Positions 1-11,315 of a stretch of DNA of 64,000 nt are shown here, in pieces (position 1 is the stretch's first letter; every line of letters begins with the position of its first letter). Below the pieces are notes generated by a model that made no database searches, was not told the DNA's origin, and was given only the letters and a program-made list of their open reading frames with translations. The stretch covers positions 186,001 through 250,000 of the forward strand of contig JALLLT010000022.1 of the NCBI GenBank assembly GCA_025266875.1. Reading direction: 5' to 3'. The translations under genes and the position numbers were made by a program. This DNA is from Fennellomyces sp. T-0311 (taxonomy: Eukaryota; Mucoromycota; Mucoromycetes; Mucorales; Lichtheimiaceae).

Positions 1-2070
1 GCGCGAAACTTAACTGTGTACTCGTATAGTCAACGAATCTCCAGTGAGAGAACCATTGTATAAAGTGTCAAAACACATGGTCAACCGCAAACGATCGCCG
101 TAAAGAGCCATATCAGCAAAAAATTGCTACGCAAGATCTTCTTCGATATGGGCAATCAAGGCACCGAATAGCCAGCAGAGGAAATAACTTGCCAAGACAA
201 AGGTAAATAGTGGGCAATGCACCATCAATCCATCTCAATAGCTGATACAGTCATCATGAAGCGCTGCCATCATTCCATCAGCAAACTCCAGCACTGCAAG
301 AAACGAAGAATCCGAACACAGGCGCACAGATATGGGCCATCGAAGCTCACATCAGCACCGAAAAGCCATCATCTACACTTATGCGGAAGGACACACGTCA
401 AGAGCAAATCATCGGCAGCAATGGGATACTTGCTGCCCCAGCGATAGCGATCTTTTTGAATCAAGCCGAGCAAGTCCAAACACCACAAGCTCTTGATAAA
501 GCATCACTATTCCAAACACGCAAACCAACTCCCAAGCCGAAAACAAAAATGATCATGTCAAGAAGCTATTTTTGTGAGTCACCTTTTCCAATATGCCGTG
601 GATCGAAATCAATCTCCTTGTACCGTCGGTAAACAAAGCTATGGTTTCTCGGAATCCGCGATTATATCCACTGGTGTTACGACATCAACAACCGTACAGT
701 TATCGATCACCTTATTTGCAATCTTGATCTTGCTTTACCGATCAAGGCAACTCCGTCAACTTGGTCTCTGATCTTCGATCTCTTCGACAATATGGGAATA
801 TCATATGAAACTCGGTGATATCATGGATCATTGAGGCTATTGCACAAAAGCATTCGTGCTCTCCGTCCCCGGAGTATCATCAATATAATTTTCACAATAA
901 AACAATGCATAATTTGTCTCGTTAATCGAAAACTTTTTTCTCGTTATGTAAGCGATACCAAACTCGCAATATGTTTTATACAATCAACACGTAAAGTATG
1001 TTCTCAGTTGTGGATGACTTTTGACAAAAAAAAGGTCAAGACTGGAAGAGAGGAATGAATCAGCAATAGGTATTGTTGCACGAACCTGCATCTTCCGGTG
1101 GTTCGATTAATTGGTTTCTTTCCGTAAGCTGACATACGGACAGCAATAGCTGAACCGCCGTACTTTCCTTTGCTTTCACACTCGAGTTTTGCGCAATACA
1201 CCCGATAGTATCCATAATATTTGTGAAAGTCTGTTCCTCGGTCGCGAAATATTGTCGTATGTAGTCATTAATTGCCGCTTCAATGTCTCATAGTGCATAA
1301 GGAATCCTAGTAAAACAGTTGGCTATAGACTTTCGTGGCGGTGGGTTGGACATTATGTACATATGGGCAGAAAAAAATATAACTCTTAGACAAAACAGGT
1401 TAGTGCAAACCAACCTATTGATCCTGTTTTTTCCAGATTCTTGGCTAATGCGAGGAATGCCGAACTGTCTATTAAAAAATGTACACATTTCATGGACGTA
1501 AACTTTGGTTGTTATACTATAGCAACAGATAAACCATGCTAATTCCTTTCATTCATCCAAGGATATGCTAATACACAGTACCGCGAGATTCAAGTTTACA
1601 AAATTTCTGTGCAAGATTTGTTTGCTTCATCTACATATCACCCCGTGACAACCTAACCACTTTGGATTGGTAGCAGTATTTGCAAAAGACTAATGGCTGC
1701 TTCTGGACTCGTTCCTTCCGGAAAACGCTTTTTTAAAGACTACGCAGAACAAATCAGGGTGTGCGAACCGCATCGGCTGCGCGCTGAAGTTTTTCTTATT
1801 TTTGAAGATCTTCAGCAAGTAGAATATTTTATGGTGTAAAAGTGCGCAGTTCATACTGTTCATAAACAACCAATCGGATGTTACTGGATATCCGGTTATG
1901 GTAATGTCATCAAAACACATTTTTCGCGATAACTCTGCATAGGGGTATCGCAGAGATACGCAACGAGTAGCATAAGAAAGCGCAAAAACTGCTCATTGTC
2001 ACGAAAACAAATTAAAGTAGCCAGGTTAGAGAGACTTATATAAAGGAAGAAGCGACAGTTATTATATTAT
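1..2070. other. AT-rich stretch, no supported gene
   Basis: No ORF above 80 codons looks convincingly coding. A 76-codon minus-strand ORF at 1690-1920 starts with ATG and has a plausible composition, but nothing recognisable. Around 185-230 there is a stretch resembling one at about 7100-7145 (shared core cttgcca, acaaagg and related words), suggesting an old diverged repeat. Nothing else supported. Confidence 0.5.
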
Positions 2071-2343
2071 CTAATGCCCATAATTGGTCTGCCGATCTGC
2101 ATTATGCAAAAAAAAAGAATCGTGATTCCCTTCTCAGCCTATGAGAGTGCTCATCAAGTCATCGTCGGCGGGTCCCGGCTCACGTGCTTGCGAGTCGTCA
2201 TGGAGCTGCAGGATTTTTGTTCTCAAATCAAGGGTATTTATGACGATTGGTGGCGTGATAGAAGCTTCACCCAGGGAGCATATGAAGATGCAAGGTGCCA
2301 CATTCGATCCCACTGCGCTTTCCAGGCCCCGAACACAGTCCCT

Positions 2344-2486
2344 GCCATAACAGTACGACAAGTGCTTTATTGTTTCTCGGCACTCGGCATATGAGATTCT
2401 GAAAAGTGGGATTGGGCACGCACTATACCGTGCGAACCCAGCCGCCCTTATTACTACTCCAGCACTGGCGTTTTACTTCACTTGAG
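2344..2486 (+). pseudogene. Exon-like fragment of unknown gene
   Basis: After a possible 3' splice site (ccataacag, ending about 2353) an open segment encodes a protein-like stretch containing YEILKSGIGHALYRANPAAL and ends at TGA followed by a GTAACC donor-like sequence. The DNA of its middle part is also a hairpin that is echoed 115 bp downstream, so the segment may be a relic duplicated in place. No homolog recognised. Antisense to it, 2134-2361 is also open. Could be noncoding. Confidence 0.2.
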
Positions 2487-2567
2487 TAACCGAAATTGCG
2501 TTTGAATCCTATTAAAACAGGGTGACTGAGCACGCGCTATATCTAATATAGCGCATACCCAGTTACC
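2405..2567. repeat. Pair of related hairpins
   Basis: The second unit, 2521-2567, is a 47-bp hairpin: an inner perfect 9-bp inverted repeat (gcgctatat / atatagcgc, 2534-2542 and 2546-2554) inside 10-bp outer arms that pair at 8 of 10 positions (2521-2530 with 2558-2567). The first unit at about 2405-2440 shares the words cacgc-ctata and acccag with it and also folds on itself (gcacg / cgtgc). They look like diverged copies of one palindromic element. Confidence 0.5.
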
Positions 2568-3316
2568 TTTATATCGTTTATACGAATAGTACTGATATCT
2601 TGGATACAATCAGTGCGCCGTTGAGCATCACTTTGCTTTTCCGTAGTACCTTGTCAAGGGACACGACTAGGATTGAATGCACATACAACGCCGTAATTTT
2701 TTTCTGAGCGTTGGACACAAATACGCAGTTGCAAGACAACTGGTATTGCAACATGCTGCACATAAACCTTTCCCAAACCATCATCCAACATCAACCGTTT
2801 CGAAATATAATAACACTCCCAACTTCCCTTGCCATGTGTTAACTTTTAACATCGTTTTACTGTAACCCTTTACAATCGCAGTTTGATGGCAAATCGCCAG
2901 ATGAAGTATATCGCGTCGTCCCAGAATACGTATACAATTGATTAGCTATCGATAAGATGTTTGACTAGTTATCTCGATTGTAATACATCCGCTATTGGTA
3001 GCGATTTCAAATCGCCACGAAAGCACGTATATCAAATGGGCCATGTGTAACCTGCTGGCTATCAAAAACATTCCGCTGCCGCGAAGTGAACTGAGTGCTC
3101 CTCACTCGCAGAACTCTCGCTCATTCATTTCTTCGAAACTTCAAGATGCTTCAATTTTACACATTCCATCCGTGTCAACACAACTGATGAGGTGTTACAA
3201 TACCTGTGCATACATTAATGTTGCGTGCGTGAAACTGTCGTGCTTATTACAAGCCGAGAATCTCAACCGTAGGCGCTTATTATTTTTGCGCGGACGGAAG
3301 TGCCGGATCTAAGCGT

Positions 3317-4008
3317 TCATAAATTAAGTTCCGTGCTGGTTGGACGTTGGTTTAGCGGCATACAGGAATTTCGAGTTTTGTCATCAGGGCTTTGCTGATC
3401 AAAGAGCCCAATTACATCGCTTTTGGTTAGTTCAAGCGTTACCCCGTAATGTTCCCCATCGTATGAATTGTCGGATATCCGGGTGTCAATCCGTGGAATC
3501 AATAATTGGTAGATATACTTGCCACAGCAACTAATCGAATGCCGAAACTGACTTTGTTGCGTAGAGCCTTACCGTGGGATGACACATGCATCAGCTGGCC
3601 GATTATCATGTTTTCTGTCAGGAAATTCCAGCAAGTTCATACCGTATATGGCAATGGCGTACCCAATTGAAAATGCGTGTTTCTTAGAAGACTTATTGTG
3701 CGAGTCAGTGCTGTTCCATGAGGAAGGGCCGGTTGTGAGGCTATTTCACCATCTTACAATTTTCACTCTATGGCTTGTCGGCGGTTCTAACGCCAATCTG
3801 TGGAATCACTGGGGGAAAGGTCTACATTAGCGACAGCAACTTGTCGAACATTTGTATCACCGTATGAGGGTATGGACCAAGTTGTGAAAGGTTTTGCCTC
3901 AAGTAAGGAACGACACGTGCCTCCAACATTGCCATGAGTGGCTACGGCGGTTTGCACCCGAAATGCTTGCCGAGCATATCCATTTACATACAGGTGAATG
4001 CCGTCAAA
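3317..4008 (-). pseudogene. Spliced orphan gene or relic, two related exon copies
   Basis: Three minus-strand open segments lie in series. Segment 3787-4008 (about 73 codons) reads FDGIHLYVNGYARQAFRVQ and continues to ...VRQVAVANVDLSPSDSTDW before a stop. Segment 3569-3740, after an AG acceptor, contains HAFSIGYAIAIYGMNLLEF. Segment 3317-3502 contains DNSYDGEHYGVTLELTKSD. The DNA around 3480-3550 is a diverged copy of that around 3770-3850 (shared words aatc-gtggaatca and acagcaact-tcga), and in translation GIRLVAVAS aligns with NVRQVAVAN. This suggests a tandem exon duplication in a decaying or very fast-evolving gene. The GLFDG-like start is vaguely LAGLIDADG-like, but that is weak. Confidence 0.35.
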
Positions 4009-4019
4009 CGCTCTTTACC

Positions 4020-5080
4020 ACCCATTTGCATACTCTAAAGTGAACTCAATACATATTGGCAGTGTGAAAAGGCTCGTTTCATACGGGCACCAAATGGTCC
4101 TACCGGAGAAGAATTAGGGACTCAAAGACTTCCAGGTTTGTAGAAAATTGTTTATCCCAACACCTCATTTGATGTCTATATATATGGATCGATCTACATA
4201 CTCTATGGGTACATAGACTGCTGCTATATTGAACAACGACCCATTTTGATGACGACAATTCGAATAGAGAACTATTCAATATAGTATGAAAGAAATTGCT
4301 AATGAAACTATGCAATGACCATCAACTTTACTATTTTGCCATACCTATCAAGCTTTCGTAGAATAATGGGGGCTTTCCATGCTGGTATGTCCTGCTCTTG
4401 GAACTTTTTGCTGATACAGAATTTAAGATTTACCGCGAAGTCTAATTTCTACCGTATCATGCATTCAAACCGTGCGATTTAGCTTTCCGTGATTCGATTG
4501 TATTGTAATCAGGTATTAAAACCCTTTTGTTTGATCTATGACTAGCGATAATCATCACAGTAAGGCAGATTTTATATTTTTGTATTTGATTACAGCTTTA
4601 GGGTATGTGTTTTTTCCCTATTGTGCTGCGTGCTGATGATTTGGTAGGGTTGATGATGGGTAAATAAACAACATTAAACAATGCTATTATTATCTTTTTG
4701 CGAATATCGTAATTGGAACAGCGTTTTCCGAAACCGGTTATATCATTGGTCTTTACCAGTTCCCATTAATCCAAATATTATCAATGAAACTAAGTTGAAT
4801 AGCTTTGTATAGAATTGTCGCTATGGACGCATCCGTAATACACATCCTATGTGCCCTGTTTTTATGATACTTCATTCAGTGATCGCATAGGAAAGGTTTT
4901 TGTCGAAGAATTGCCAAAGCAAAATGGTAATCTCATTGATGAAACACGACGCAAAAGGTTGCACTGTAAAATCGATGTGTCACGTCGATCCAACTCGCTG
5001 CTGCTTCCAGCATGAGCAGAAAGGAAATTAAGATAACGCTAAAAACCAAAACGACAGAGATTATTTTCTTTCTCTTCTTC
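4020..5080. other. AT-rich stretch, no supported gene
   Basis: Only short ORFs with no protein-like composition. The minus-strand ORF 4933-5250 has a hydrophobic run (IISVVLVFSVILISFLLMLE) preceded by Ser/Lys-rich sequence, but it lies in a compositionally skewed region and is not called. Confidence 0.5.
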
Positions 5081-5460
5081 ATTAATTGACCATGTCCGGT
5101 CCTTGCGCACGCCTCGCTGCTGCTGCTGCTGCCTTCATCATCATTGCTCTTGCTACTGTCCACTGTCTTTCTGGCACCATGCCTTCCTTGCTTACCCTGC
5201 CTCGCTGTCTTCTCTCCCGCACTTTTCCTCTTTTCCAACCCTTTCACCAACAGGTATTGAGGCTATCAATGACCTCTTCTTCTTTTTCTTCCTTTCCTTC
5301 TTCTTTACCGCCGCTTGTATGCAATCTCCTCGTTGCAATCATCCTTCTCCGCCTCCCATCAGTCCTTTGCAGTCTCCCACCAGCCCTTTGCCGTCCTCAG
5401 GTATGAATGCCAAAAATGAAAGTGAAAACGAAGCTTTTGTACTGACTTTTTCTTCCAACC

Positions 5461-6012
5461 AAGTCAGGCGATGAGCATGGTGACAATGGTGATAATACTG
5501 CTGATCCCTGCCTTGACGCAGCGAACGAAGAAGAAGAAGAAGAAGAAGTTGATGCTGTTCGTGTGCGAGTGCCGTTGTTTTCTATTGCATTTGTCGACGA
5601 AGAATACGACGACACAGGTGATGAAGAAGTTGACGCCGTCTGGGTCCGTGTCTTATTGCTTTCGGTCGCACTTGTCGCTGAAAAGTACAGCGAAGCTGGC
5701 AACGAAGACGTTGGTGAAGATACAGTTGAAGATGTTGCTGACGATAACGAAGATGACGCGATGAATGATCTCACCAAGTAATTTGCACTGCTGAGTGTCC
5801 TTGACGAGGGCACCAAAATGGATAAGGCTGAAGGCCCTAAAGATGCCGTAAATCTCCTCTTCGAGCGATTCTCATTGCTCCTACACCTTTACGAGATATC
5901 GAGGTGCCCGACGCCAAAGCTGACGAAGACACCGTCATGGTGCACGCTCCCCCGCTGGGTCCTGAGCATATGTCGCTCGACCAATGCTGGCCGGTGGAGC
6001 TTTGACGCAACT
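5461..6012 (+). pseudogene. Acidic repeat-containing orphan, broken
   Basis: A GTATGA donor at 5401 and a CAG acceptor at about 5480 join a Ser/Pro-rich upstream segment (...SPLPSSG) to a very acidic segment ending at TAA 5779-5781. The acidic part has a tandem duplication of about 27 residues: EEVDAVRVRVPLFSIAFVDE and EEVDAVWVRVLLLSVALVAE. The same frame stays open after the TAA (ALLSVLDEGTKMDKAEGPK). A frame change then leads to PLRDIEVPDAKADEDTVMVH, which stops at about 6003. In-frame stop plus frame change argue for a pseudogene, although unseen introns are possible. Upstream, 5100-5400 is almost pure pyrimidine on the plus strand. No family recognised. Confidence 0.35.
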
Positions 6013-6019
6013 GTCACGT

Positions 6020-8490
6020 CTTTGGGAGCCCACCCACAAAACCGCTAGGCCGTGTCACGTACCCGTTGGGATTGGTCAATGCCCGTCAAAGTCTCTACAC
6101 TTTACCGCGTTGTATACCTGGCTACTTTATATCCGTGTATATCCTCATCTTCGTTGCATACTCTTCATCTGTATATGTTCTTTACAGCTCTGCTATTTTT
6201 CATCGGTACATACTCTCTACGTTTTTTGTATTCCTTATTATACCATACTCGCATTCATTTTGTATGCCCACCATTTTTTGACAGCATTTTTCTTTCTACT
6301 TGGTACAAACACTTAAACTAACTTGAAATATCGACTCCTTACCAAACGGCAGGTATCGAGAAATAAGGCATGGTGCAAATCAAGCAGTCCATCATCTTTG
6401 AAGCAGCAATGGCAGAAACCGGACAGATCATCATCCTGCGATATCAAAGGCTATTCTTGTGATCTACATTCGGTGAAAGCAGCAACTTCCTTGCAGTCAT
6501 CATATATGGCTATCATTTCGGTATCATCAAGAAGAGAGCAATCGCAAGTCATCATCATCTATCAAGGCCAAGCGCTATCATCCACGCTTTTGTGGAAAAA
6601 AGCAAGCATAACACCACGTAGTTCAAGTAAAAGCCATGTTTTCCTTGTCATCACCAACCACCACTAGAAAATGCCCAAGAAATACTCTCATCATCGTCAT
6701 CCCCAAGCTTATTATGGTACATCAGCTTGGAAATACCACTTGCTAAATGTCATAGTCAAACAACGGAAACAGTCAACGCGACATAGACAACTAAATTTAT
6801 TTAATCATCGGTCGTGTGTATAGCGGCATATGTCATCAGGTATGTACTTTTATTGTTAATTAACGGAGATTAACATGATTCAATTGTTAATTCACATAGT
6901 CAGCGAGCCACGGGAGAGAAAGAGCGATTATCACGAACGAAAGGTCGTTGTCAAAAACCATCATAGCGGAACTTTCCTACACAAGACTCGAGCGGATATG
7001 GTCAAGTCAGCAATCTAAGATGCTCGTCACTCATCGTAACAATCAAGCTTACTTCTAAGCCACTGTTGTCAAGAAACACCATCATCGAACTCAACTACGA
7101 GCTTGCCAGAACAAAGGCAGAATTTGGGTAATACATCAGTCAACAACACCAATGGCTTATACTATTATCCAAAATCATCGTCATTCGTTGGCTTATATTC
7201 AACCACGTTTCGTCGTCACCATACCAACGTATACCACCACTGCACCAAAGACGGGATACTTGAAACTTTCTAAGGAAACTTTTCATCATCCATTCTCTAC
7301 TTTGATTAGCTCTCAAAGCCATTCAATGCGGCATTACTTTTTTACAGTTCGATTAGCTAAAGTTATTTAAAAAGGCCCAATCGCTGGATAAGCATGGAAA
7401 AGGCGTACAAGTAATAGCTGCAAATGCTTTTAATGGCTTATCAAGCAATGTGATTTACTTGGTATATTTAGAAGTTAACTAGTATCGCCTGCCTCTCTTT
7501 GCTAGACTGGACAAGCCTTTACGCTGCGTCACATGGGTTCCCGCCTCTGAACCCTGGGAGGCTCGTTACGCTCCGTTGTTGGTTTTGGAGCAGCCGATGA
7601 TCCATCTTCACTTAAAGTACGTAGTTGCTACAGTAACCAAAAACATGGCAGTTGATATATTTACCTTATGTATAGATAGCATGGCTACTATTAAGTGCTA
7701 TGGGGGTAACTTTGTCATTACCATCTATGGCAATATTGATTGTAATAGCTACTTCACTGTGTCGTATCCAGTGGTATCGGGAGACAAATGAGTTGTATCT
7801 GGTGTAACATGCGGTAGCTTAAGAATACTCTATTTTCAATTTGTGTTTCTCTCCCTCTTTTCCGGAATAAATCTCTCCTCTTAAGAGTCTCACGAATTAC
7901 TTCGTCCATACACGCACCCAAACACACCAAACACTTCACACGGGACTGCTACTATAAAGTTAATTTCCACTTTTAAAGTTGTGGAATTGACCGTAGTGAG
8001 AACCGTTAATTTCAACTAAAACGACATACATATATTTATTTGAAGCCGATACTTTGATTTGCTCCAGTGGTAATCCTGGGATCAGGCACAGATGCAGCGA
8101 TAAAAAATTAGATTATAAGCAAGGAAGTTATATCGCGGTATCAGGCGCAAATGGGATCTTCCAATTGTTGAATTAACATTCGATATTTTTGACATACTAC
8201 CTTGTTAATGAGATCGTCATGCGCTTATGAGGACAAGCATGTACTTTTAGCTAACCTGTCAGTAATGCATAATCGCGAGATCATTTTGACAATTACAACT
8301 GGTGACATTTGAAAATTGGCCAGAACAAACAGGATCTCGCGCCTAGACAATTGTCATAAGGATTATGTCATTATATCCGTCTTGTGCGTGGATTCGTACG
8401 TTTCCTGACGCTCATTACGTTGGAAAGGATCGCATTCCGAGAAGGGCATTGCTGCAATAGGATATCAGCAGCCTGCATAAGCATCATCTG
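6020..8490. other. Long stretch without a supported gene
   Basis: Contains cat/caa-rich sequence at 6360-7150 with short phrases recurring (catcatc, atcaag), which may be remnants of a diverged repeat. A self-complementary patch at about 7536-7560 (gggttc...gaaccc) was looked at as a tRNA and not accepted. On the minus strand 8371-8520 an ATG-started 49-codon ORF reads MEAGRLQLDVQMMLMQAADI..., protein-like but of unknown origin. Confidence 0.4.
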
Positions 8491-8689
8491 CACATCAAGT
8501 TGTAATCTGCCGGCCTCCATATAGCGATACAAAGGTAGCTTAGTTAATTATATCACATCGCCTTGAGATATCTTTTCATAGGATACGTACATCAATCGAC
8601 AGCATACGACATTTATACGACACCTGAAGGTGCACAGCTTGATGCGGACCGCTACCTCAAACGAAAGAAAGATTTGATACGATAGATCA

Positions 8690-9078
8690 ATGTTCAAATT
8701 GTTTAGTAACCAAGGTGGCGAGTACTCGCTCCATACGATCCCTGCACGACTACACACTGTATCATGCAATTGAAGTGCGGACTCTGGTATACAATTGCCT
8801 ACTACCTTGCCATATGCAAGAACATTTTCAAATGCTTGCTCAAGGACACAGATATTGTCGCCCCTGGAATACTTAAAACACGAATGATACCAGCAAGCTG
8901 AAATAAAGCAACATACCTGCAGCTGTGATACGGAACATATATCTCCGTATATGTGTGATTCGATACAGAAGTTAACACAGGCAACGAAGTTACTTTTGGT
9001 TCCGGAGATTATGTTGCTATGGATAATAATACGAACGTAGGACGTATCATGAGTGTCAGAAAAAATGTAAGCAAATAA
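8690..9078 (+). pseudogene. Exon-like series with BAH-like motif
   Basis: Three plus-strand segments have clean splice-like edges: one ending ...HAIEVRTL before gtatac (about 8787), one reading NIFKCLLKDTDIVAPGILKT (from about 8820), and one from 8973 reading VTFGSGDYVAMDNNTNVGRI followed by MSVRKN and a gtaag donor (frame stop 9076-9078). GDYVxx...VGRI is the core pattern of BAH-type domains, which also occur in fungal transposon-encoded and chromatin proteins. No complete gene can be assembled. An antisense exon reading at 8815-8880 is also open, so the strand is not certain. Confidence 0.3.
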
Positions 9079-9089
9079 TCGTTGCTGCT

Positions 9090-9776
9090 TATGCTGTAGA
9101 GTGTGAACAATAAATGGACTCTGTTAAAAGATAAATGAATAGTTTTGGTTGATTTGCTTATTCAAAAGGTGCGTACGTATCATTTCAACTAACTAAAAGT
9201 TTTGGCATCCCTAGCCGCGCCTATATTCTTTAAACTAGGTGATCCCGGTAGAATAGCCGGCCGGCCCTTAATAAGATACGGTCTCTATGCAATAATATGC
9301 TTGGCATAGTAAATATCAGAGAAAAGGTACATTATGTCATTTCCAGGGTCTATATCGCACTTTATCTAAAATGCATGGTGTAGAACTGACGTATATATTC
9401 ATGCGGGGCCTGGGAATAATTTTATGGTCACGTTAATCAACAAAACGACAACAAAAACAGCTTTAAACTTGGACAGGAGAAGGCACTGGGAAAGTCACGA
9501 GCGCATCTAAATGTAGAGTGGTGGGCAATTATCAAAAAGAAAGAAATTCAATAAGAAAAAACAATAACAATCCTATTGATGGACAAAAAAAGATGCTTGT
9601 CATGCATTCAAAAACGGTAATTTTTGAGATACTGCGTAGATGAATCTCAATGGCAGCAGGGTTACCCTCAGACCCTTCCTTACGTCATTATCGTGGACAA
9701 TCATATGACAACCATGAGGTTCAAAAAACCTTAATTTGTTTCAAAGCAAGTAACATAAAGCATTACGAAACTGGTT
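9090..9776. other. Intergenic, no supported gene
   Basis: AT-rich. A short palindromic GC patch (ggccggcc, about 9257-9264) stands out in an A/T background. The right part is the 3' flank of the TAN1 homolog, which ends at 9777. Confidence 0.5.
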
Positions 9777-10841
9777 TTAGTCATCTTGTTTCACAGCGGC
9801 CACCTGCTTTGGCTTTTTGGGCGGAGGTGGGCCGCCATCATTCAAACCCAGTATGCTTTCCAAGTTGTACTTTTTCAACTCGTTGAAATCCTCGACTACA
9901 GACATCATGCAGATATTTTGACAGATTTCGACAATAATTGCCAAATCGGGGTTCTCCAGGGCGACGCGATGACCCTGACCCACCACCGAAGCCAGTTTCT
10001 GAATAACCTCCATCCGATCCAACTTTGTGCAGTTCCGGATGCGACATACCACCGCAAACTTTTTGTAAAATGAGTGATCCGAACCGACAATGCAGAGTAA
10101 AACTTACTGATTTCGCGGGTTGGTTATGGAACTTGGGGCCCAGGATAGATTCTGCCATTTTTTCAATGGCATTCAGGTTGGCATGACAGGTATTTTCGAC
10201 GGGCAACAATCGAGAGGTGTATCGTGTTCGTTGTTGCTTGTTGTTCTTCAAGTCGGTCAGGATGCGATGAACAAACGGAACGGGTTCCACCGGCGCACGT
10301 GTTCTGATGAAAAGCACTAAAAGAATATGTCTGAGATTGTTTTCGTTTTTGCATAATAAACGCGAGTATGTTACCACAATCCATATTGGTGGAGATGTTG
10401 CTGAACAGTGATCGATTGTTGTCCTTGACAGGTTGTTTCAATTCTGCCAGCTCTTTTGCAACTTGTGCTTCCAGATCCAATTCCTCTTCTTCCTCAGATC
10501 CTTGAGCTTTTGCCTCGTCGTCTGGGTACATTTTTTTCGCGTACTGTGTCCAACATGAGTATCCTTTTCATATCCAACACGTAACAATGACTGGATCGCT
10601 ACCTCGTCGAAAAGATCAATGACCTCCTTTTGTGCTCGAGATTCTTTTGATCGCGTGCAAGTGACCATGATCCCACTCATGTTGGGTTGCACCAGAAAGG
10701 TGCCACCACTTCCTGTTCTTTCCTGGATCAGTCAGATCAGCACAGGTGCAAGATAGGGAGGACCGAGAGATTTACCTTGGAACAGTGATAGGACTTTGTA
10801 CGCTTCTTGCGATGCTCGTTTCCTTGGGAAGCACGTTTCAT
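9777..10841 (-). CDS. TAN1: TAN1/THUMPD1 tRNA acetylation adaptor
   Basis: Homolog of yeast Tan1/human THUMPD1, the THUMP-domain RNA-binding partner of the Kre33/NAT10 acetyltransferase that makes ac4C at position 12 of tRNA-Ser and tRNA-Leu. Five exons give 281 residues: 10841-10776, 10722-10603, 10543-10375, 10316-10108, 10058-9777; all frames join exactly with GT-AG introns of 49-58 nt. The N-terminus is basic (MKRASQGNEHRKKR), followed by GTFLVQPNMSGIMVTC, an acidic linker, then the C-terminal THUMP region (YTSRLLPVENTC, AVVCRIRNCTKLDRMEVIQK, KYNLESI). Length matches the family. The start is the ATG that opens the only exon splicing into the conserved GTFLV motif. It is co-directional with SFC1. 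Confidence 0.93.
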
Positions 10842-11315
10842 TTTCGGAAGGAAAAAAACCGTTACTGAGTGGCTGAGAGGAATTGCCTAGGTAACCCAAA
10901 TCCCCAAATGGGGCAAGCGGGGGATTATGGATCTTGGGGAAGCGGTTCCTTCCGGAAGGGGACCATTGATCATCGATGCATATTACGCAATAACCCCCCA
11001 ACCAAATTGCAGAATGTTCGGTGCGGTCGATGTGCGGAATGGGGTAAATTGACAACATCAAGGAACCCCATGCAAGCTGACTTAAATACCATAGCAACGC
11101 AAAAAATAAGCACAGCACAAATGCGGTAAATCCCGGAAGTAAGTGAAAAAACCAATTCTTTTTTGGTGGAAGATAAGATACATTGTGTACAGAAGGAGAA
11201 AGCGGGAGGACAATAAACAAAACAAAGATGTTGCAAGTTTGGATATCTAGGATGTAGATTACTTTGATGCGAGTGGGGGGTTTTTTAGAGGGAAAAAGTG
11301 ACAGAATAACAAAGT
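10842..11315. other. Intergenic between TAN1 and SFC1
   Basis: Contains the TAN1 upstream region and the SFC1 3' flank. A minus-strand ORF (10732-11382) runs through this region but has no protein-like features and overlaps both genes' flanks. The plus strand is likewise uninformative. Confidence 0.6.

Noticed and set aside
5103..5474. Plus ORF with poly-Cys start looking like a secreted protein
   Set aside because: Product of a pyrimidine-rich tract. Only its last part (SPLPSSG) is needed to join the acidic exon.
5397..5816. Minus-strand Ser/Thr-rich ORF of 139 codons
   Set aside because: Antisense of the GAA/GAC-rich acidic coding segment; the low-complexity composition explains its openness.
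7530..7565. tRNA-like patch with gggttc...gaaccc
   Set aside because: No acceptor stem, anticodon arm or D-arm could be placed around it.
9838..10377. Long minus ORF of 179 codons as a separate gene
   Set aside because: It is TAN1 exon 4 read on through introns; spliced frames recover the conserved THUMP sequence.
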